Part shown: positions 34,532-43,732 of the stretch, piece after piece
How positions within the stretch are numbered: position 1 is the first letter of the stretch
How the letters are laid out: every line of letters begins with the position of its first letter
DNA from: Prevotella sp.
GTDB taxonomy: Bacteria > Bacteroidota > Bacteroidia > Bacteroidales > Bacteroidaceae
Assembly: GCA_017554145.1 (NCBI GenBank)
Contig: JAFZIZ010000008.1
Span: 186,001 to 250,000, forward strand
Direction: 5' to 3'
DNA length: 64,000 bases
Position numbers and translations under genes: made by a program
Notes under the pieces: model-generated
Seen by the model: the letters and a program-made list of their open reading frames with translations, nothing else
The model's database searches: none
What the model was told of the DNA's origin: nothing

Positions 34532-35590
34532 TTACAATAATCCTTTTGTGCTGGGTAACTCAAAATGATAGATATCACGACGCACTGCCATCTTCAGCGC
34601 ACGGGCAAGTGCTTTGAAGATACCTTCTATCTTATGGTGTTCGTTTTCGCCTTCTGCCTTGATGTTCAGGTTCATCTTGGCTGCATCACTAAGACTCTTG
34701 AAGAAATGCAGGAACATCTCCGTAGGCATCTCTCCAATCTTCTCACGATGGAACTCCGCATCCCATACGAGCCAAGGACGACCGCCAAAGTCGAGGGCGA
34801 CACTGCACAGACAGTCGTCCATCGGCAGACAATAGCCATAGCGCTCTATGCCACGCTTGTCACCTAAAGCCTGTAGGATGCACTCTCCCAAAGCGATAGC
34901 TGTATCCTCTATCGTATGGTGTTCGTCCACTTCCAGATCACCTTTCGTGTGTATCGTCAAGTCCATCATACCATGCTTGCCAATCTGCTCCAACATGTGG
35001 TCAAAGAAGCCAAGTCCTGTAGAGATATCACACTTACCAGTACCGTCCAAACACACTTTTATCTCGATATCCGTCTCTTTCGTAGTACGTTTCACTTCCG
35101 CATAACGTTCTCCTGCAAAGAGCGTCTCTGCTATCTTGTCCCAACTGCCTAACTGTAGGAATTTACAACCGATATTCTCTGCAAACAGGCAATCAGTATC
35201 CCGGTCGCCTATCACATAACTGTTGGCGATATCGTATTCGGGGTTATTGATGTATTTCTCCACCAGTCCGATATTCGGCTTACGGGTGGGTGCATTGTCT
35301 TCTGGGAAATGACGATCAATGAGGATATCGTCAAACTCCACGCCCTCACTCTTCAACGTCTGTAGGATGAAGTTCTGCACAGGCCAAAAGGTATCCTCAG
35401 GAAAGGATGCTGTCCCCAGTCCGTCCTGATTGCTCACCATCACCCATTCGAAGTCCAGACGCTGACGGATGAAAACGAGGTTTCGAATCACACCCTCCGT
35501 GAATTTCAGTTTCTCAAAAGAGTCTATCTGCTCGTCGGCAGGTTCCTCGATAATGGTTCCGTCACGGTCAATAAACAATAGTCTTTTCAT
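34532..35590 (-). CDS. hisB: Bifunctional histidinol-phosphatase / imidazoleglycerol-phosphate dehydratase
   Basis: The 352-residue protein is the fused HisB. Residues 1 to about 160 form a HAD phosphatase ([23 protein letters not shown]). Residues about 165-352 form the dehydratase with its paired metal-binding motifs [15 protein letters not shown] and [16 protein letters not shown]. It performs two steps of histidine synthesis (IGP dehydration and histidinol phosphate hydrolysis). No other his gene is in the window, so the pathway must be split across the genome. It overlaps the membrane protein gene upstream by four bases. Confidence 0.95.
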   Translation of the reverse strand: MKRLLFIDRDGTIIEEPADEQIDSFEKLKFTEGVIRNLVFIRQRLDFEWVMVSNQDGLGTASFPEDTFWPVQNFILQTLKSEGVEFDDILIDRHFPEDNAPTRKPNIGLVEKYINNPEYDIANSYVIGDRDTDCLFAENIGCKFLQLGSWDKIAETLFAGERYAEVKRTTKETDIEIKVCLDGTGKCDISTGLGFFDHMLEQIGKHGMMDLTIHTKGDLEVDEHHTIEDTAIALGECILQALGDKRGIERYGYCLPMDDCLCSVALDFGGRPWLVWDAEFHREKIGEMPTEMFLHFFKSLSDAAKMNLNIKAEGENEHHKIEGIFKALARALKMAVRRDIYHFELPSTKGLL

Positions 35591-36543
35591 ATCTCGATTT
35601 TATTTTTTGCCCTTTCTTTCTCGTAGGTCTCTATTGAGCCGTACATATAGTAGAATATCATCAACAACGGCAGATACAGGTACACCAGTATAAAACCTGT
35701 CAAAAAGAACGTTATAATCGTCAGGAGATTCACATAATCTGGCATCCCCAACGGGTCACCGTTCAGATAACCCTCCTGCGCCATGACATGAGCCTGCGTC
35801 AGAATGATGATAGGCAGACAGAACAGCCCCATCAGGATACTGACTATCATTGTTCCTATCAGATAGGTCGTAAAGATATGTCCCCAATGACTGAGACCTG
35901 TGCCATAATTCTTCGACAAGACGGAGAAATAACCCTGCCCTTTGTTCAGGATATATTTCATACCCACATAGATCAATGGGAAAGCCAAAAGGAAAATAAT
36001 CAAAGCAAGAATCAAGGAGGTGGCTGTCAGTGTGTCAGGTGCAAAAGGTACGAACTTCAACAATAACATAATCAGTCCTGCCACTATCACCACTGGAATC
36101 AAGATGACAAGGAAACTGAAGATATAACCCTTCAGCGTTCGTCCCATCAGTTTTCTGCTGATACTAAACCATTTCGCAGGAACAGTCATCGTGTCCGTAT
36201 CCTGATGCTCCTTCAATTTATTCAGAACAGTACCAAAGGTACAGGCCTCGACAACGATATACAACAGTGTCAAGAAGATGAAAGCACCTCCCAACAGCAA
36301 ATATTCCTGGGCCACCCCAAGCGACAACTGCTGATGCTGCACAACGGTCTGTTTCATCATCTCTGCTGTGATGGCAGGAAGCTTGATGGCACAGATGGTG
36401 CCTAAGGCTGCAAAGACAGCAGCATAGAGTATAGCCATCAACCAGGATGCCTTGAAGAACAGGCGGAAATGGGTAAAGTATAAACCGAAGCCTCTAGAAA
36501 TGACTCCACGATAACTACGGTGCTTAAATAACGTATATTCCAT
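35587..36543 (-). CDS. Hypothetical multi-pass membrane protein
   Basis: The 318-residue protein has about six hydrophobic helices (near residues 30-55, 80-105, 140-165, 170-200, 225-255 and 270-300). No motif that I can name is seen. It is the first gene of a six-gene minus-strand operon with hisB, the Gfo/Idh/MocA enzyme, DUF4421, YkvA and the FAD dehydrogenase, each separated by fewer than ten bases or overlapping. The promoter box TAACTTTG is at 36565-36572. Confidence 0.75.
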   Translation of the reverse strand: MEYTLFKHRSYRGVISRGFGLYFTHFRLFFKASWLMAILYAAVFAALGTICAIKLPAITAEMMKQTVVQHQQLSLGVAQEYLLLGGAFIFLTLLYIVVEACTFGTVLNKLKEHQDTDTMTVPAKWFSISRKLMGRTLKGYIFSFLVILIPVVIVAGLIMLLLKFVPFAPDTLTATSLILALIIFLLAFPLIYVGMKYILNKGQGYFSVLSKNYGTGLSHWGHIFTTYLIGTMIVSILMGLFCLPIIILTQAHVMAQEGYLNGDPLGMPDYVNLLTIITFFLTGFILVYLYLPLLMIFYYMYGSIETYEKERAKNKIEI

Positions 36544-36564
36544 TCTGTTTTGATATTTTGGCTA

Positions 36565-36572
36565 CAAAGTTA
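36565..36572 (-). promoter_or_regulatory. -7 element of the hisB operon
   Basis: TAACTTTG on the minus strand, 21 bases before the first gene. An AT-only hairpin (about 36592-36612) just upstream might end the btu operon, but it is weak. Confidence 0.55.
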
Positions 36573-36627
36573 ATGAAAACCAACCGCAGAACAAAATAAA
36601 CTTGTTTATTTTTTGCTTTTTATACAA

Positions 36628-37638
36628 TTACTTACGCTTTATGATGACGTAAATGATGACTGGAGCACCCATAATCGGGGTGACAGCATTCAAGGGGATG
36701 ACGCCATTCTCCCCTGGCAGAATGGTAATGAGATTACACAACAGGGCAATCACACCACCCATCAGAATCGTGGCAGGAAGCAGAGAACGGTGATTATCCG
36801 TTGTCAACAACAGACGGGCTATATGAGGTACTGCCAGTCCGATAAAAGCAACGGGGCCACAGAAAGCTGTCGTGATAGCTGTCAGGATACCTGTCACTAT
36901 CAACAGCCAGTTGCGTGTCTTGATGATATTGATGCCTAAATTCTCCGCATAGCGGTCGCCCAGCATCAAGGCGTTCAAGGGTTTGATGAGTAAAAGACTT
37001 CCTATCAGTCCAAATATCGTGATACTGGCAAATACGGGCATCATCTTCATGGAGACACCACCAAAGGATCCCATGCCCCACACCATATAGGAACGGACAC
37101 CCTCGTCTGTTGCAAAGAAATTGAGGAGTGAGATAGCGGAATTGGAGATATAGCCAATCATGATACCTATAATCAACAGCATCACGTGATTGCGAACGAT
37201 GGTAGAGAAAAAGAAAATCAGCATCATCACCAGCATCGCACCAACGAAAGCAGCTACCAAGACGGCAACAAACCCAGAGAGACTGACAGAACCCGCAGAG
37301 ATGCTTCCTCCCAGAAATAGCATCACCAAGGCGACACCCAATCCTGCACCACTGTTGATACCAAAGATGCTCGGACCTGCCAACGGATTACGGAAGGCGG
37401 TCTGAAGCATCAAACCACTGGCAGCAAGGGCACTGCCACAGAGGATAGCCGTCAGTGCTTGTGGTAGTCGAGCGTCAAGAATGATATATCGCCATGACGC
37501 CTTCACGTCTTCCTCTCCCATTAGAATACGGAAAGTATCCTCCACAGGAATAGACACGGAACCCATCACCAAGTTGAGAATAAACAACACGGCAATGACC
37601 ACTCCCAGTCCTACACAATATATCGCTCCCCTACTCAC
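36628..37638 (-). CDS. btuC: Cobalamin-type ABC transporter permease (FecCD family), copy 1
   Basis: The 336-residue protein has the ten-helix FecCD/BtuC pattern with GSALAASGLMLQTAFRNPLAGPSIFGINSGA and the loop GPVAFIGLAVPHIAR that contacts the ATPase. It imports corrinoid across the inner membrane with BtuF and a BtuD ATPase. No ATPase gene is in this operon. It appears to start with GTG (37636-37638) inside a heptamer array, just after the btuF stop. The surrounding riboswitch, BtuB and BtuG genes point to cobalamin rather than iron. Confidence 0.9.
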   Translation of the reverse strand: MSRGAIYCVGLGVVIAVLFILNLVMGSVSIPVEDTFRILMGEEDVKASWRYIILDARLPQALTAILCGSALAASGLMLQTAFRNPLAGPSIFGINSGAGLGVALVMLFLGGSISAGSVSLSGFVAVLVAAFVGAMLVMMLIFFFSTIVRNHVMLLIIGIMIGYISNSAISLLNFFATDEGVRSYMVWGMGSFGGVSMKMMPVFASITIFGLIGSLLLIKPLNALMLGDRYAENLGINIIKTRNWLLIVTGILTAITTAFCGPVAFIGLAVPHIARLLLTTDNHRSLLPATILMGGVIALLCNLITILPGENGVIPLNAVTPIMGAPVIIYVIIKRK

Positions 37639-37665
37639 TCTTAACTCTTAATTCTTAACTTTTAC
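37638..37665. repeat. Heptamer array across the btuF1/btuC1 junction
   Basis: Four units: CTCTTAA, CTCTTAA, TTCTTAA, CTTTTAC. On the minus strand it supplies the last residues and stop codon of btuF and the putative GTG start of btuC. Confidence 0.85.
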
Positions 37666-38769
37666 AAAGTACCTCAATGGCACTTTGTTTGCTATATTCG
37701 GATGCAGTATCTGAATAAAATCACTCAACAACCAGTCGGGACGGAAAGGAGATTCCTCGTAGAACAACGACTGCTCCACATTACAGGAATAGATATTCTG
37801 GTCAGCGAAAGCCTGCAACTGGTTATAACCACGATGCTCACTCAGCAGTTCCTTGTACGTCTGCTGATGGTCGCTATTATAGCGATAGAGCCATACCTCA
37901 GCATCACCAGCCTTCTCCAATACTGCTTCGAAAGGCAAGGAGATGCTACCGCTATGGTCATCATCCGCCCAAGGATAACGCCCTCCGGCATCCTTCACCA
38001 TCTGTCCGATAGTGCTCTTGCCTCCTGGCACATACCATACGGAACCCACCATCTTATCAATCAGGACGGATTGTCCTTGTCCTGCCTTCTTAGCTTCTGC
38101 CTTCAACGCATGATAGTTCTGGTCTACTTCAGCAAAGAGACTGTCAGCCTTCGCCTCTTCTCCAAATAGCATCCCATAGAACTTCATCCATTCCGCACGG
38201 GCCAATGGTGAATTCTCCATATATTCCGCACACTCTACCAAAGGGATGTCTATCTCCTCCAACTTACCATAGCCGCCACTGTTCTCAAAGGGCGACAGCA
38301 TGATGATGTCAGGTTTGATATCGATGATTTTCTCTGCTACAGGACTCAGGCCATTACCACAATCGGCAATAAGTCCTTTCTTTACCTGTTCCTGAATATA
38401 CGGAATCTTAATATACTTCAGGTCTGCCACACCCACAATCTGCTCTCCGCGTCCCAGCGTCGTCAACAAGGCACAATGTACTGTTGTAAACACAGCAGCA
38501 CGCTCCACTGGCGTACGGATAATCGTACCATGAGAAACATGGTCAGGCATCTGTCCCTCACGAGGCACGAGGATATAAGTGTGCAGGATTCTGCCCTCTT
38601 TCCAAGGGTTACGGATATCCACCTGTGTATAACCGTCATACTTGACGATAGAGAGCAACGTGGAATATTTTAAATGCAACGTATCACCGTCTTCCTGTGA
38701 GAATCTGATGCGATTCCCACAAGAAGACAGCCATACGGCTAATAATCCTAATATGAGGACTTTACGCAT
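37648..38769 (-). CDS. btuF: Corrinoid ABC transporter substrate-binding lipoprotein, copy 1
   Basis: The 373-residue protein has a lipoprotein signal (VWLSSC, Cys17) and two lobes of the BtuF/periplasmic-binding fold (VGVADLKYIKIPYIQE, IDIKPDIIMLSPFENSGG, VPGGKSTIGQMVKDAGG). It should carry cobalamin or another corrinoid from BtuB/BtuG to BtuC. The Cys is not followed by an acidic export signal, which fits a periplasm-facing lipoprotein. The last four residues come from a heptamer array. It shares one base with btuG (TAATG). Confidence 0.88.
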   Translation of the reverse strand: MRKVLILGLLAVWLSSCGNRIRFSQEDGDTLHLKYSTLLSIVKYDGYTQVDIRNPWKEGRILHTYILVPREGQMPDHVSHGTIIRTPVERAAVFTTVHCALLTTLGRGEQIVGVADLKYIKIPYIQEQVKKGLIADCGNGLSPVAEKIIDIKPDIIMLSPFENSGGYGKLEEIDIPLVECAEYMENSPLARAEWMKFYGMLFGEEAKADSLFAEVDQNYHALKAEAKKAGQGQSVLIDKMVGSVWYVPGGKSTIGQMVKDAGGRYPWADDDHSGSISLPFEAVLEKAGDAEVWLYRYNSDHQQTYKELLSEHRGYNQLQAFADQNIYSCNVEQSLFYEESPFRPDWLLSDFIQILHPNIANKVPLRYFVKVKN

Positions 38770-39911
38770 TAAAGCTCAACAATCTCTGTACTAATATTGA
38801 AGACGATACGCTGTGGACCTACACCACATTCGAAGCTACCTTTTTTATTATAAGCTCCATCATAGTAGTTGACGTATCCATTAGAAGAATAGTCAGCATA
38901 AGTACCCCACTCGCTTTCCACCATATGATAAGAAGCGATATACAGATAACCTGTCAACGGATCTATACCGATAGCGGCAGGACTCTCAATATCTGAGGGT
39001 GAGAACGAAGAAGACGTACCCGTCTGGATATCATAGATAGAATAAGACACAGGAATAACCTCACCGTATGAATAGGGAGCATTATAGGTGTATATCTTCG
39101 AACCGGCACATGTCATACCAGTAGCATTAGCAACCACTTTCGTGACGATATTTCCTGAAATTTTGTAGACACCAGCGTTTCTCTGTGTGTAAGGAGGTTC
39201 TGAATCATACTGTCCATAGTCAAGGAAATAAATGGTTCCGGCATCGTCTACAGCGATGTCTTGCGGGTTACGGATGCTCTCATTAGTCAATGTGCTGACC
39301 TCACCTGTACTCAGTCTAATGACTGAGATAGAGGCATTACCATAACCGTAGTCAGAATTGGCAGTATAGAGATACCCATTAGTCACACAGACGCCCTCAG
39401 GTTTGGAACCTACTTCATACTTCTTTACCAGCGCAAAGTTGGTAGTATCGATAGCAGCCACCATGTTACCATAGGTAGAAACGTATATCTTACCGTCGTC
39501 AGCAGCAATGCGACGAGGACTTACACCACCTGTTTCACCCAACATGGTAGCGGCAGTCATGTCTATCTTCGTGATAACTCTCATGCTCTGGGCGTTACAT
39601 ACGAAAACAGAGTGTTCACCATCAACGACGATATAGAGTTTACCACCATAACGTAGTGCGTCGTTGGCAGTCATACCGAGACTCATACCACCGTTAGCTT
39701 TACTGAAAGCATTCAGTGTACCTGTCATTGTCTCATAATCGAAATACGTCAGATTACCGACAATACTGTTACCAGTATTACCTGAACCAACCACATAGAC
39801 GCCATTGCTCACAGGGATTTCATACTTCTGTGGATCGTTGTCGTCCTTGTTACATGCAGTAAAGAGCACTGTGCTCATGATTACTGCGAAACTTAAAAGA
39901 TACTTTTTCAT
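38769..39911 (-). CDS. btuG: Surface cobalamin-binding beta-propeller lipoprotein
   Basis: The 380-residue protein is a lipoprotein (FTAC, Cys20) with repeated propeller blades (DALRYGGKLYIVVDG, RRIAADDGKIYVSTYG, KPEGVCVTNGYLYTANS, PQDIAVDDAGTIYFLDYG), matching the seven-bladed BtuG/DUF5074 family. BtuG of Bacteroides binds vitamin B12 very tightly on the cell surface and lids BtuB. CNKDDND behind the lipidated Cys resembles the Bacteroidetes lipoprotein export signal, which supports surface exposure. It lies five bases behind btuB. Confidence 0.88.
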   Translation of the reverse strand: MKKYLLSFAVIMSTVLFTACNKDDNDPQKYEIPVSNGVYVVGSGNTGNSIVGNLTYFDYETMTGTLNAFSKANGGMSLGMTANDALRYGGKLYIVVDGEHSVFVCNAQSMRVITKIDMTAATMLGETGGVSPRRIAADDGKIYVSTYGNMVAAIDTTNFALVKKYEVGSKPEGVCVTNGYLYTANSDYGYGNASISVIRLSTGEVSTLTNESIRNPQDIAVDDAGTIYFLDYGQYDSEPPYTQRNAGVYKISGNIVTKVVANATGMTCAGSKIYTYNAPYSYGEVIPVSYSIYDIQTGTSSSFSPSDIESPAAIGIDPLTGYLYIASYHMVESEWGTYADYSSNGYVNYYDGAYNKKGSFECGVGPQRIVFNISTEIVEL

Positions 39912-39916
39912 TTTTG

Positions 39917-41905
39917 TTAGAATTTATAATTAAGTGTAACTTGATAACTTCTGCGAGGCATGGGATAATATCTCACCAACTCATATTGCGTATTCAATAG
40001 GTTCTTCAGGTCTATCCTGCCCTCCAGCTGATGACGACCAAAACGGAATTGGCGCCATGCCGTCAGACCGAACTCCACATACCCGTCGATATCCGTATCC
40101 TCATAATGTTCGTTGTTCGCCCAACGGTCACTCATCCCCGTCAGATGCAACGAGAGGTTCACCCACGGATTCTCATATCCCACCGAGCCGCTGACAGTAT
40201 GCAACGGCGTGTAAGCCAACTGATTGTCGTACGACGAGGAACCAGGCAGCGTCTTGTCTTTGGCCGACTGATAACTGTAACTGCCTGTCATCGAGACGAT
40301 ATGCTCGGACGTAAACCTGCGGGCGGCTCGCATCGTGCAATCCACACCGATAATCTTCACCTCTCCAACGTTCACACAACGCCAGATGAACATATTGACG
40401 GGCAACGTCACGATCTTGTCTGTCACCTGGTTATAGTAGCCGTCGAGGGTAAACTGGAAGGTGGTCTTCTCCGACAGGTCGTCGGCATAGGTAATACCCA
40501 GATTATACTGGTTCGTGCTCTCCGGCTTCAGATTCGTACTGCCATAATGGTAATAATAGTTCTCGTTGAACGTTGGAGCACGGAAGATGTTCTTATACGA
40601 GGCACGCACATAGATATCATGCTCCTCCAGCAACTTATAAGAGACGGACAACGAAGGCGACAGACGGCGCATATTACGACTCTTCGGTCCCTCCTTCGAG
40701 TCGTTCAGATACAACGAGTACAGCAGTCGTGCAATCATCGTCAAACGGTTATCTCGATACTTAGCAGTCGCTGACTGAAGAATAGTATGACGATAAGGAC
40801 GCCCCACCACCGTACGCTTCGAACTGCCATTCAGGTTGTTGAACGCATAGTCGGCCGAATAGTCGAAAGCCCAATACCGATTGGGCGTATAGAGCACGGC
40901 AGCAGCCGTATAGGCCTCCCGCTGCCAGTAGTCAGCATCGTTGATATTCCCCTCATACAAAGGGTCGCGATAGGACGACGAGAACCAGTTGAACTTCGCA
41001 TTCCATTTCAGCGACACCCGATCACCCCAGCGCGTCTGATACATCAGCTGACTGAACACATTCCTGTCACGCAGCGTCTCCTTGTTCAGGTTCACATAAT
41101 AATGTACGATGCCAGGCAGCTGGCGGTCGTTGTCGTAATAATACACCTTACCGCTCAACCTATTGGTCGGATTGATAGTCCATAGGAAGTTCAGTTCCCC
41201 GTGTCCACTGTTCATCTTGTTGTTGTTCCGTTCGGATTGAATCGTCTCTAAACCGTTCTTCAGTTCATACGGATAGTCGTTCTCCGCATAGGTATATTCA
41301 CCGACGGCACTGAAGGCAAACTTGTCGGAGAGGTTCTGCTCGTAGCGGATGAAAGGACTCACATAGCCAAACGAGCCGAATTTCACCTGTGTGGTGAGAT
41401 GCGGACGCGTATCTTCTGTCGGCAATGCCAGCGTCTGGATATGCAGCACGGCAGGAACACTGGCCTGACGGGCAGGGATAAAGATATCGTCGTTGTCGCC
41501 AATCGTCAACGAGAGGTTGCCCACGTTATCCAGCGAGTAGCGCGAAAGGTCTATCTCACCGCTCTGACACTCCGAGAGCATCACACCGTCGTAGCTCACA
41601 CCCGTATGCTTGGCACCAAAGCCACGCACGGAAACGGTCTTCATACCCCCTGCCCCACCGTAGTCACGCAACGTGATACCAGGCAGACGGTGCAGGGCGT
41701 CGGCAATATCCGTCACACCCATCGTCAGCATATCCTTACGATCCAGCAGATGCAACGGTGCCGTACTGGTAACGGTATGTTTCCGTTGTGTCTCCGTGAT
41801 GGTAACCTCGTCCAACTGATGCGTACGACTGGTAATGGTGTCTGTCTGTGCCATTGCACCTACCGACATCATCGTCAATACCATATCCACTACAACCTTC
41901 TTCAT
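39917..41905 (-). CDS. btuB: TonB-dependent cobalamin receptor
   Basis: The 662-residue protein has a signal peptide (about 1-19), a plug domain (DIADALHRLPGITLRDYGGAG, VSVRGFGAKHTGVSYDG) and a 22-strand barrel ending in the canonical aromatic residue (YQVTLNYKF). It pulls B12 across the outer membrane with TonB energy. It is the first gene behind cobalamin riboswitch 1 and is followed at once by btuG, btuF and btuC, a complete uptake row except for the ATPase. Confidence 0.92.
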   Translation of the reverse strand: MKKVVVDMVLTMMSVGAMAQTDTITSRTHQLDEVTITETQRKHTVTSTAPLHLLDRKDMLTMGVTDIADALHRLPGITLRDYGGAGGMKTVSVRGFGAKHTGVSYDGVMLSECQSGEIDLSRYSLDNVGNLSLTIGDNDDIFIPARQASVPAVLHIQTLALPTEDTRPHLTTQVKFGSFGYVSPFIRYEQNLSDKFAFSAVGEYTYAENDYPYELKNGLETIQSERNNNKMNSGHGELNFLWTINPTNRLSGKVYYYDNDRQLPGIVHYYVNLNKETLRDRNVFSQLMYQTRWGDRVSLKWNAKFNWFSSSYRDPLYEGNINDADYWQREAYTAAAVLYTPNRYWAFDYSADYAFNNLNGSSKRTVVGRPYRHTILQSATAKYRDNRLTMIARLLYSLYLNDSKEGPKSRNMRRLSPSLSVSYKLLEEHDIYVRASYKNIFRAPTFNENYYYHYGSTNLKPESTNQYNLGITYADDLSEKTTFQFTLDGYYNQVTDKIVTLPVNMFIWRCVNVGEVKIIGVDCTMRAARRFTSEHIVSMTGSYSYQSAKDKTLPGSSSYDNQLAYTPLHTVSGSVGYENPWVNLSLHLTGMSDRWANNEHYEDTDIDGYVEFGLTAWRQFRFGRHQLEGRIDLKNLLNTQYELVRYYPMPRRSYQVTLNYKF

Positions 41906-41950
41906 TTTCTTGCTCCAGTCTCCTAACCCCAGAGGCAGACTTAAACTTGT

Positions 41951-42113
41951 CGCAAAAGGCAGGTCTTCTGACTCTACAACCAGGCTATGAACGTCTTCCC
42001 AATAATATCAGTGACATCATGTTCACGCCTTCAAATGGCTGTTTACAGCTACGGGACAGTCGGGGATTCTCACCCCATTCCCTTTTTAATCACTCACTGG
42101 TGAACCAATTGCG
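41951..42113 (-). promoter_or_regulatory. Cobalamin riboswitch 1 (btuB leader)
   Basis: On the minus strand the leader contains the B12-box core GGGGTGAGAATCCCC, a TAGCTGT segment and AGTCAGAAGACCTGCC (41958-41973). Closing pairs CGCAA (42109-42113) and TTGCG (41951-41955) bring the ends together. Binding of adenosylcobalamin normally shuts such genes off. It starts a few bases after the -7 box at 42118-42125. Confidence 0.93.
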
Positions 42114-42117
42114 AGTG

Positions 42118-42125
42118 CAAAAGTA
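42118..42125 (-). promoter_or_regulatory. -7 element of the btuB operon
   Basis: TACTTTTG on the minus strand, with a TTGG about 19 bases further upstream. Confidence 0.6.
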
Positions 42126-42242
42126 GTGCAAAACGAGAGAAAAACCAAGAGAAATTATATATTTCTTTTGTTTTTCCGAGATGCAGCCTACTTTCGACAA
42201 AGTCAAAAGTACATTTATTTCATCAATTGACAAAATAAAAGA

Positions 42243-42809
42243 TTACTTTTTATTAATTAAATACAAGTGTGTATAACTTGCAAGAACATTCTTATAGCGA
42301 AACACCTGAGTATCAACAGGCTCACCTTTGGCATTATAGACTTGCGTGATACTCTTAGGTACCTCACCCATAAACTGCGTATAGTGGAACTCATGTCCTC
42401 TATATTCCTTGCCATCGAGCATAAAACGGCGATAACCTAACGACAGTTTCCTATCTGCTTTCCTTGCTGTAATCCGATAGGGCAATACACCACACATCGG
42501 ATACTCGCCCTCGTCTGTAACAATCGACTCACAGAGATACATCATACCACCGCATTCTGCCTGTATGCGTCCGCCACGCTCTGCATAGTCCTTGATGGCG
42601 TTTCTACAAGCTTCGTTTCGAACCAGTACCTCTAAGTGTTTCTCAGGATATCCGCCTGGTAGATAGAGAAAATCGACATCTGTCAAATTCGGCACCTCTG
42701 TTTCTGGATCGAAGAATGCCACCTCTCCCAACGAGTCTATTGTCTCTTGATAGAGAAAGGAAAACGACTCGTCATTACGTGCTATCAGAGTTCTAAAAGT
42801 CTTTCCCAT
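42243..42809 (-). CDS. cbiA: Cobyrinate a,c-diamide synthase, glutaminase half (split gene)
   Basis: The 188-residue frame is the C-terminal half of CbiA: IARNDESFSFLYQETID, the PGGYPE motif, the class I amidotransferase nucleophile Cys in AECGGMMYL, and the GHEFHYTQF motif with its His. It should supply ammonia from glutamine for amidation of carboxylates a and c. It overlaps the N-terminal half by 25 bases in a -1 frame. It has its own possible start, ATG 42809, so it may be made as a separate subunit. A frameshift at ACTTTTAGA (natural or a sequence error) is the alternative. Confidence 0.85.
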   Translation of the reverse strand: MGKTFRTLIARNDESFSFLYQETIDSLGEVAFFDPETEVPNLTDVDFLYLPGGYPEKHLEVLVRNEACRNAIKDYAERGGRIQAECGGMMYLCESIVTDEGEYPMCGVLPYRITARKADRKLSLGYRRFMLDGKEYRGHEFHYTQFMGEVPKSITQVYNAKGEPVDTQVFRYKNVLASYTHLYLINKK

Positions 42810-43438
42810 CTCACATTCTCTTTGAGTAAGTTCACTAATTCACGACTCTCGGTTGTCTTCGAGAAGTCCAATCCCAAATAGCGGGAACCCTGTTCCAACG
42901 AGGATGACTTGGGCAGATACCCCAAGCACTCTATACGCAAATCATCACACACCTGCTGAAGCATCTGATAGTGGCGTTCGCTTCCCACCTTATTGAAAAT
43001 GACACCCACAATGCGGACATCTTTATTGAAGTGGATGAAACCTGAGAGTAGCGGTGCCATTGAATAGGCTGCCGACTTCGCATCAACTACCAGTATCACA
43101 GGTATATCCAGCACACGGGCAATTTCTGCCGTTGAGCCTTTGTCTCGGTCATAACCATCAAAAAGCCCCATCATACCTTCCACGACACAAACATCGGCAT
43201 CCTGTCCATAACGGACAAACAACTCTTTCACATGCTCTGGTGTAGCCATAAATGTATCGAGGTTCACCGACGGTCTTCCACATACTGCTGTATGGAACTT
43301 CGTATCGATATAGTCAGGACCACACTTAAAAGGTTGTACCCGATAGCCCTCCTGTGTCAGTAGTGCCATCAGCCCCCGTGCTATCGTCGTTTTTCCCGAC
43401 CCGCTCGTTGGTGCCGCTATCAGAAATTTTGCTTTCAA
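42785..43438 (-). CDS. cbiA: Cobyrinate a,c-diamide synthase, ATPase half (split gene)
   Basis: The 217-residue frame is the N-terminal half of CbiA: P-loop APTSGSGKTT (about 9-18), CGPDYIDTKFH, VCVVEGMMGLFDG and VILVVDAKS. It binds ATP to activate the side-chain carboxylates. The frame stops at a TGA right at the domain boundary. The start is TTG (43438), only five bases behind a -7 box TATTTTTG (43444-43451), which would give a leaderless message. The gene is divergent from the riboswitch-2 operon and has no riboswitch of its own. Confidence 0.85.
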   Translation of the reverse strand: MKAKFLIAAPTSGSGKTTIARGLMALLTQEGYRVQPFKCGPDYIDTKFHTAVCGRPSVNLDTFMATPEHVKELFVRYGQDADVCVVEGMMGLFDGYDRDKGSTAEIARVLDIPVILVVDAKSAAYSMAPLLSGFIHFNKDVRIVGVIFNKVGSERHYQMLQQVCDDLRIECLGYLPKSSSLEQGSRYLGLDFSKTTESRELVNLLKENVRWERLLEL

Positions 43439-43443
43439 CGCTG

Positions 43444-43451
43444 CAAAAATA
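43444..43451 (-). promoter_or_regulatory. -7 element of cbiA
   Basis: TATTTTTG on the minus strand, five bases before the TTG start codon. Confidence 0.5.
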
Positions 43452-43493
43452 TAAAAAATATTCGATTATTGGTATGTATTAACAAAAAAGTTG

Positions 43494-43501
43494 TATCTTT
43501 G
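43494..43501 (+). promoter_or_regulatory. -7 element of the cobalamin synthesis operon
   Basis: TATCTTTG directly ahead of riboswitch 2. A TTGG lies about 21 bases upstream (43469-43472). Confidence 0.6.
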
Positions 43502-43510
43502 CATCCAAGA

Positions 43511-43674
43511 AAGGCAATCTGGTGGCTGATGCCGCCTGATGTAAGGGAATCCGGTGAGAATCCAGAACAGTACCTGCTGCTGTAATCCCCCTTGAAGAAA
43601 GTCTGTTTGTATAACGCCACTGACACAGAGTCGGGAAGGTAAAACAGACTGGGGAAAGTCAGAAGACCTGCCTT
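43511..43674 (+). promoter_or_regulatory. Cobalamin riboswitch 2 (synthesis operon leader)
   Basis: AAGGCA (43511-43516) closes with TGCCTT (43669-43674). Inside are GGGAATCCGGTGAGAATCC, TGCTGCTGTAAT, GCCACTG, CGGGAAGG and the B12 box AGTCAGAAGACCTGCC. It precedes the TonB receptor at 43733 and probably controls the whole row up to 55433. Confidence 0.93.
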
Positions 43675-43732
43675 AAACAATTTAAAGTAGTACGCACGCA
43701 CAGGAATATGCGGTGACGGAAAAGCAAAAAGA

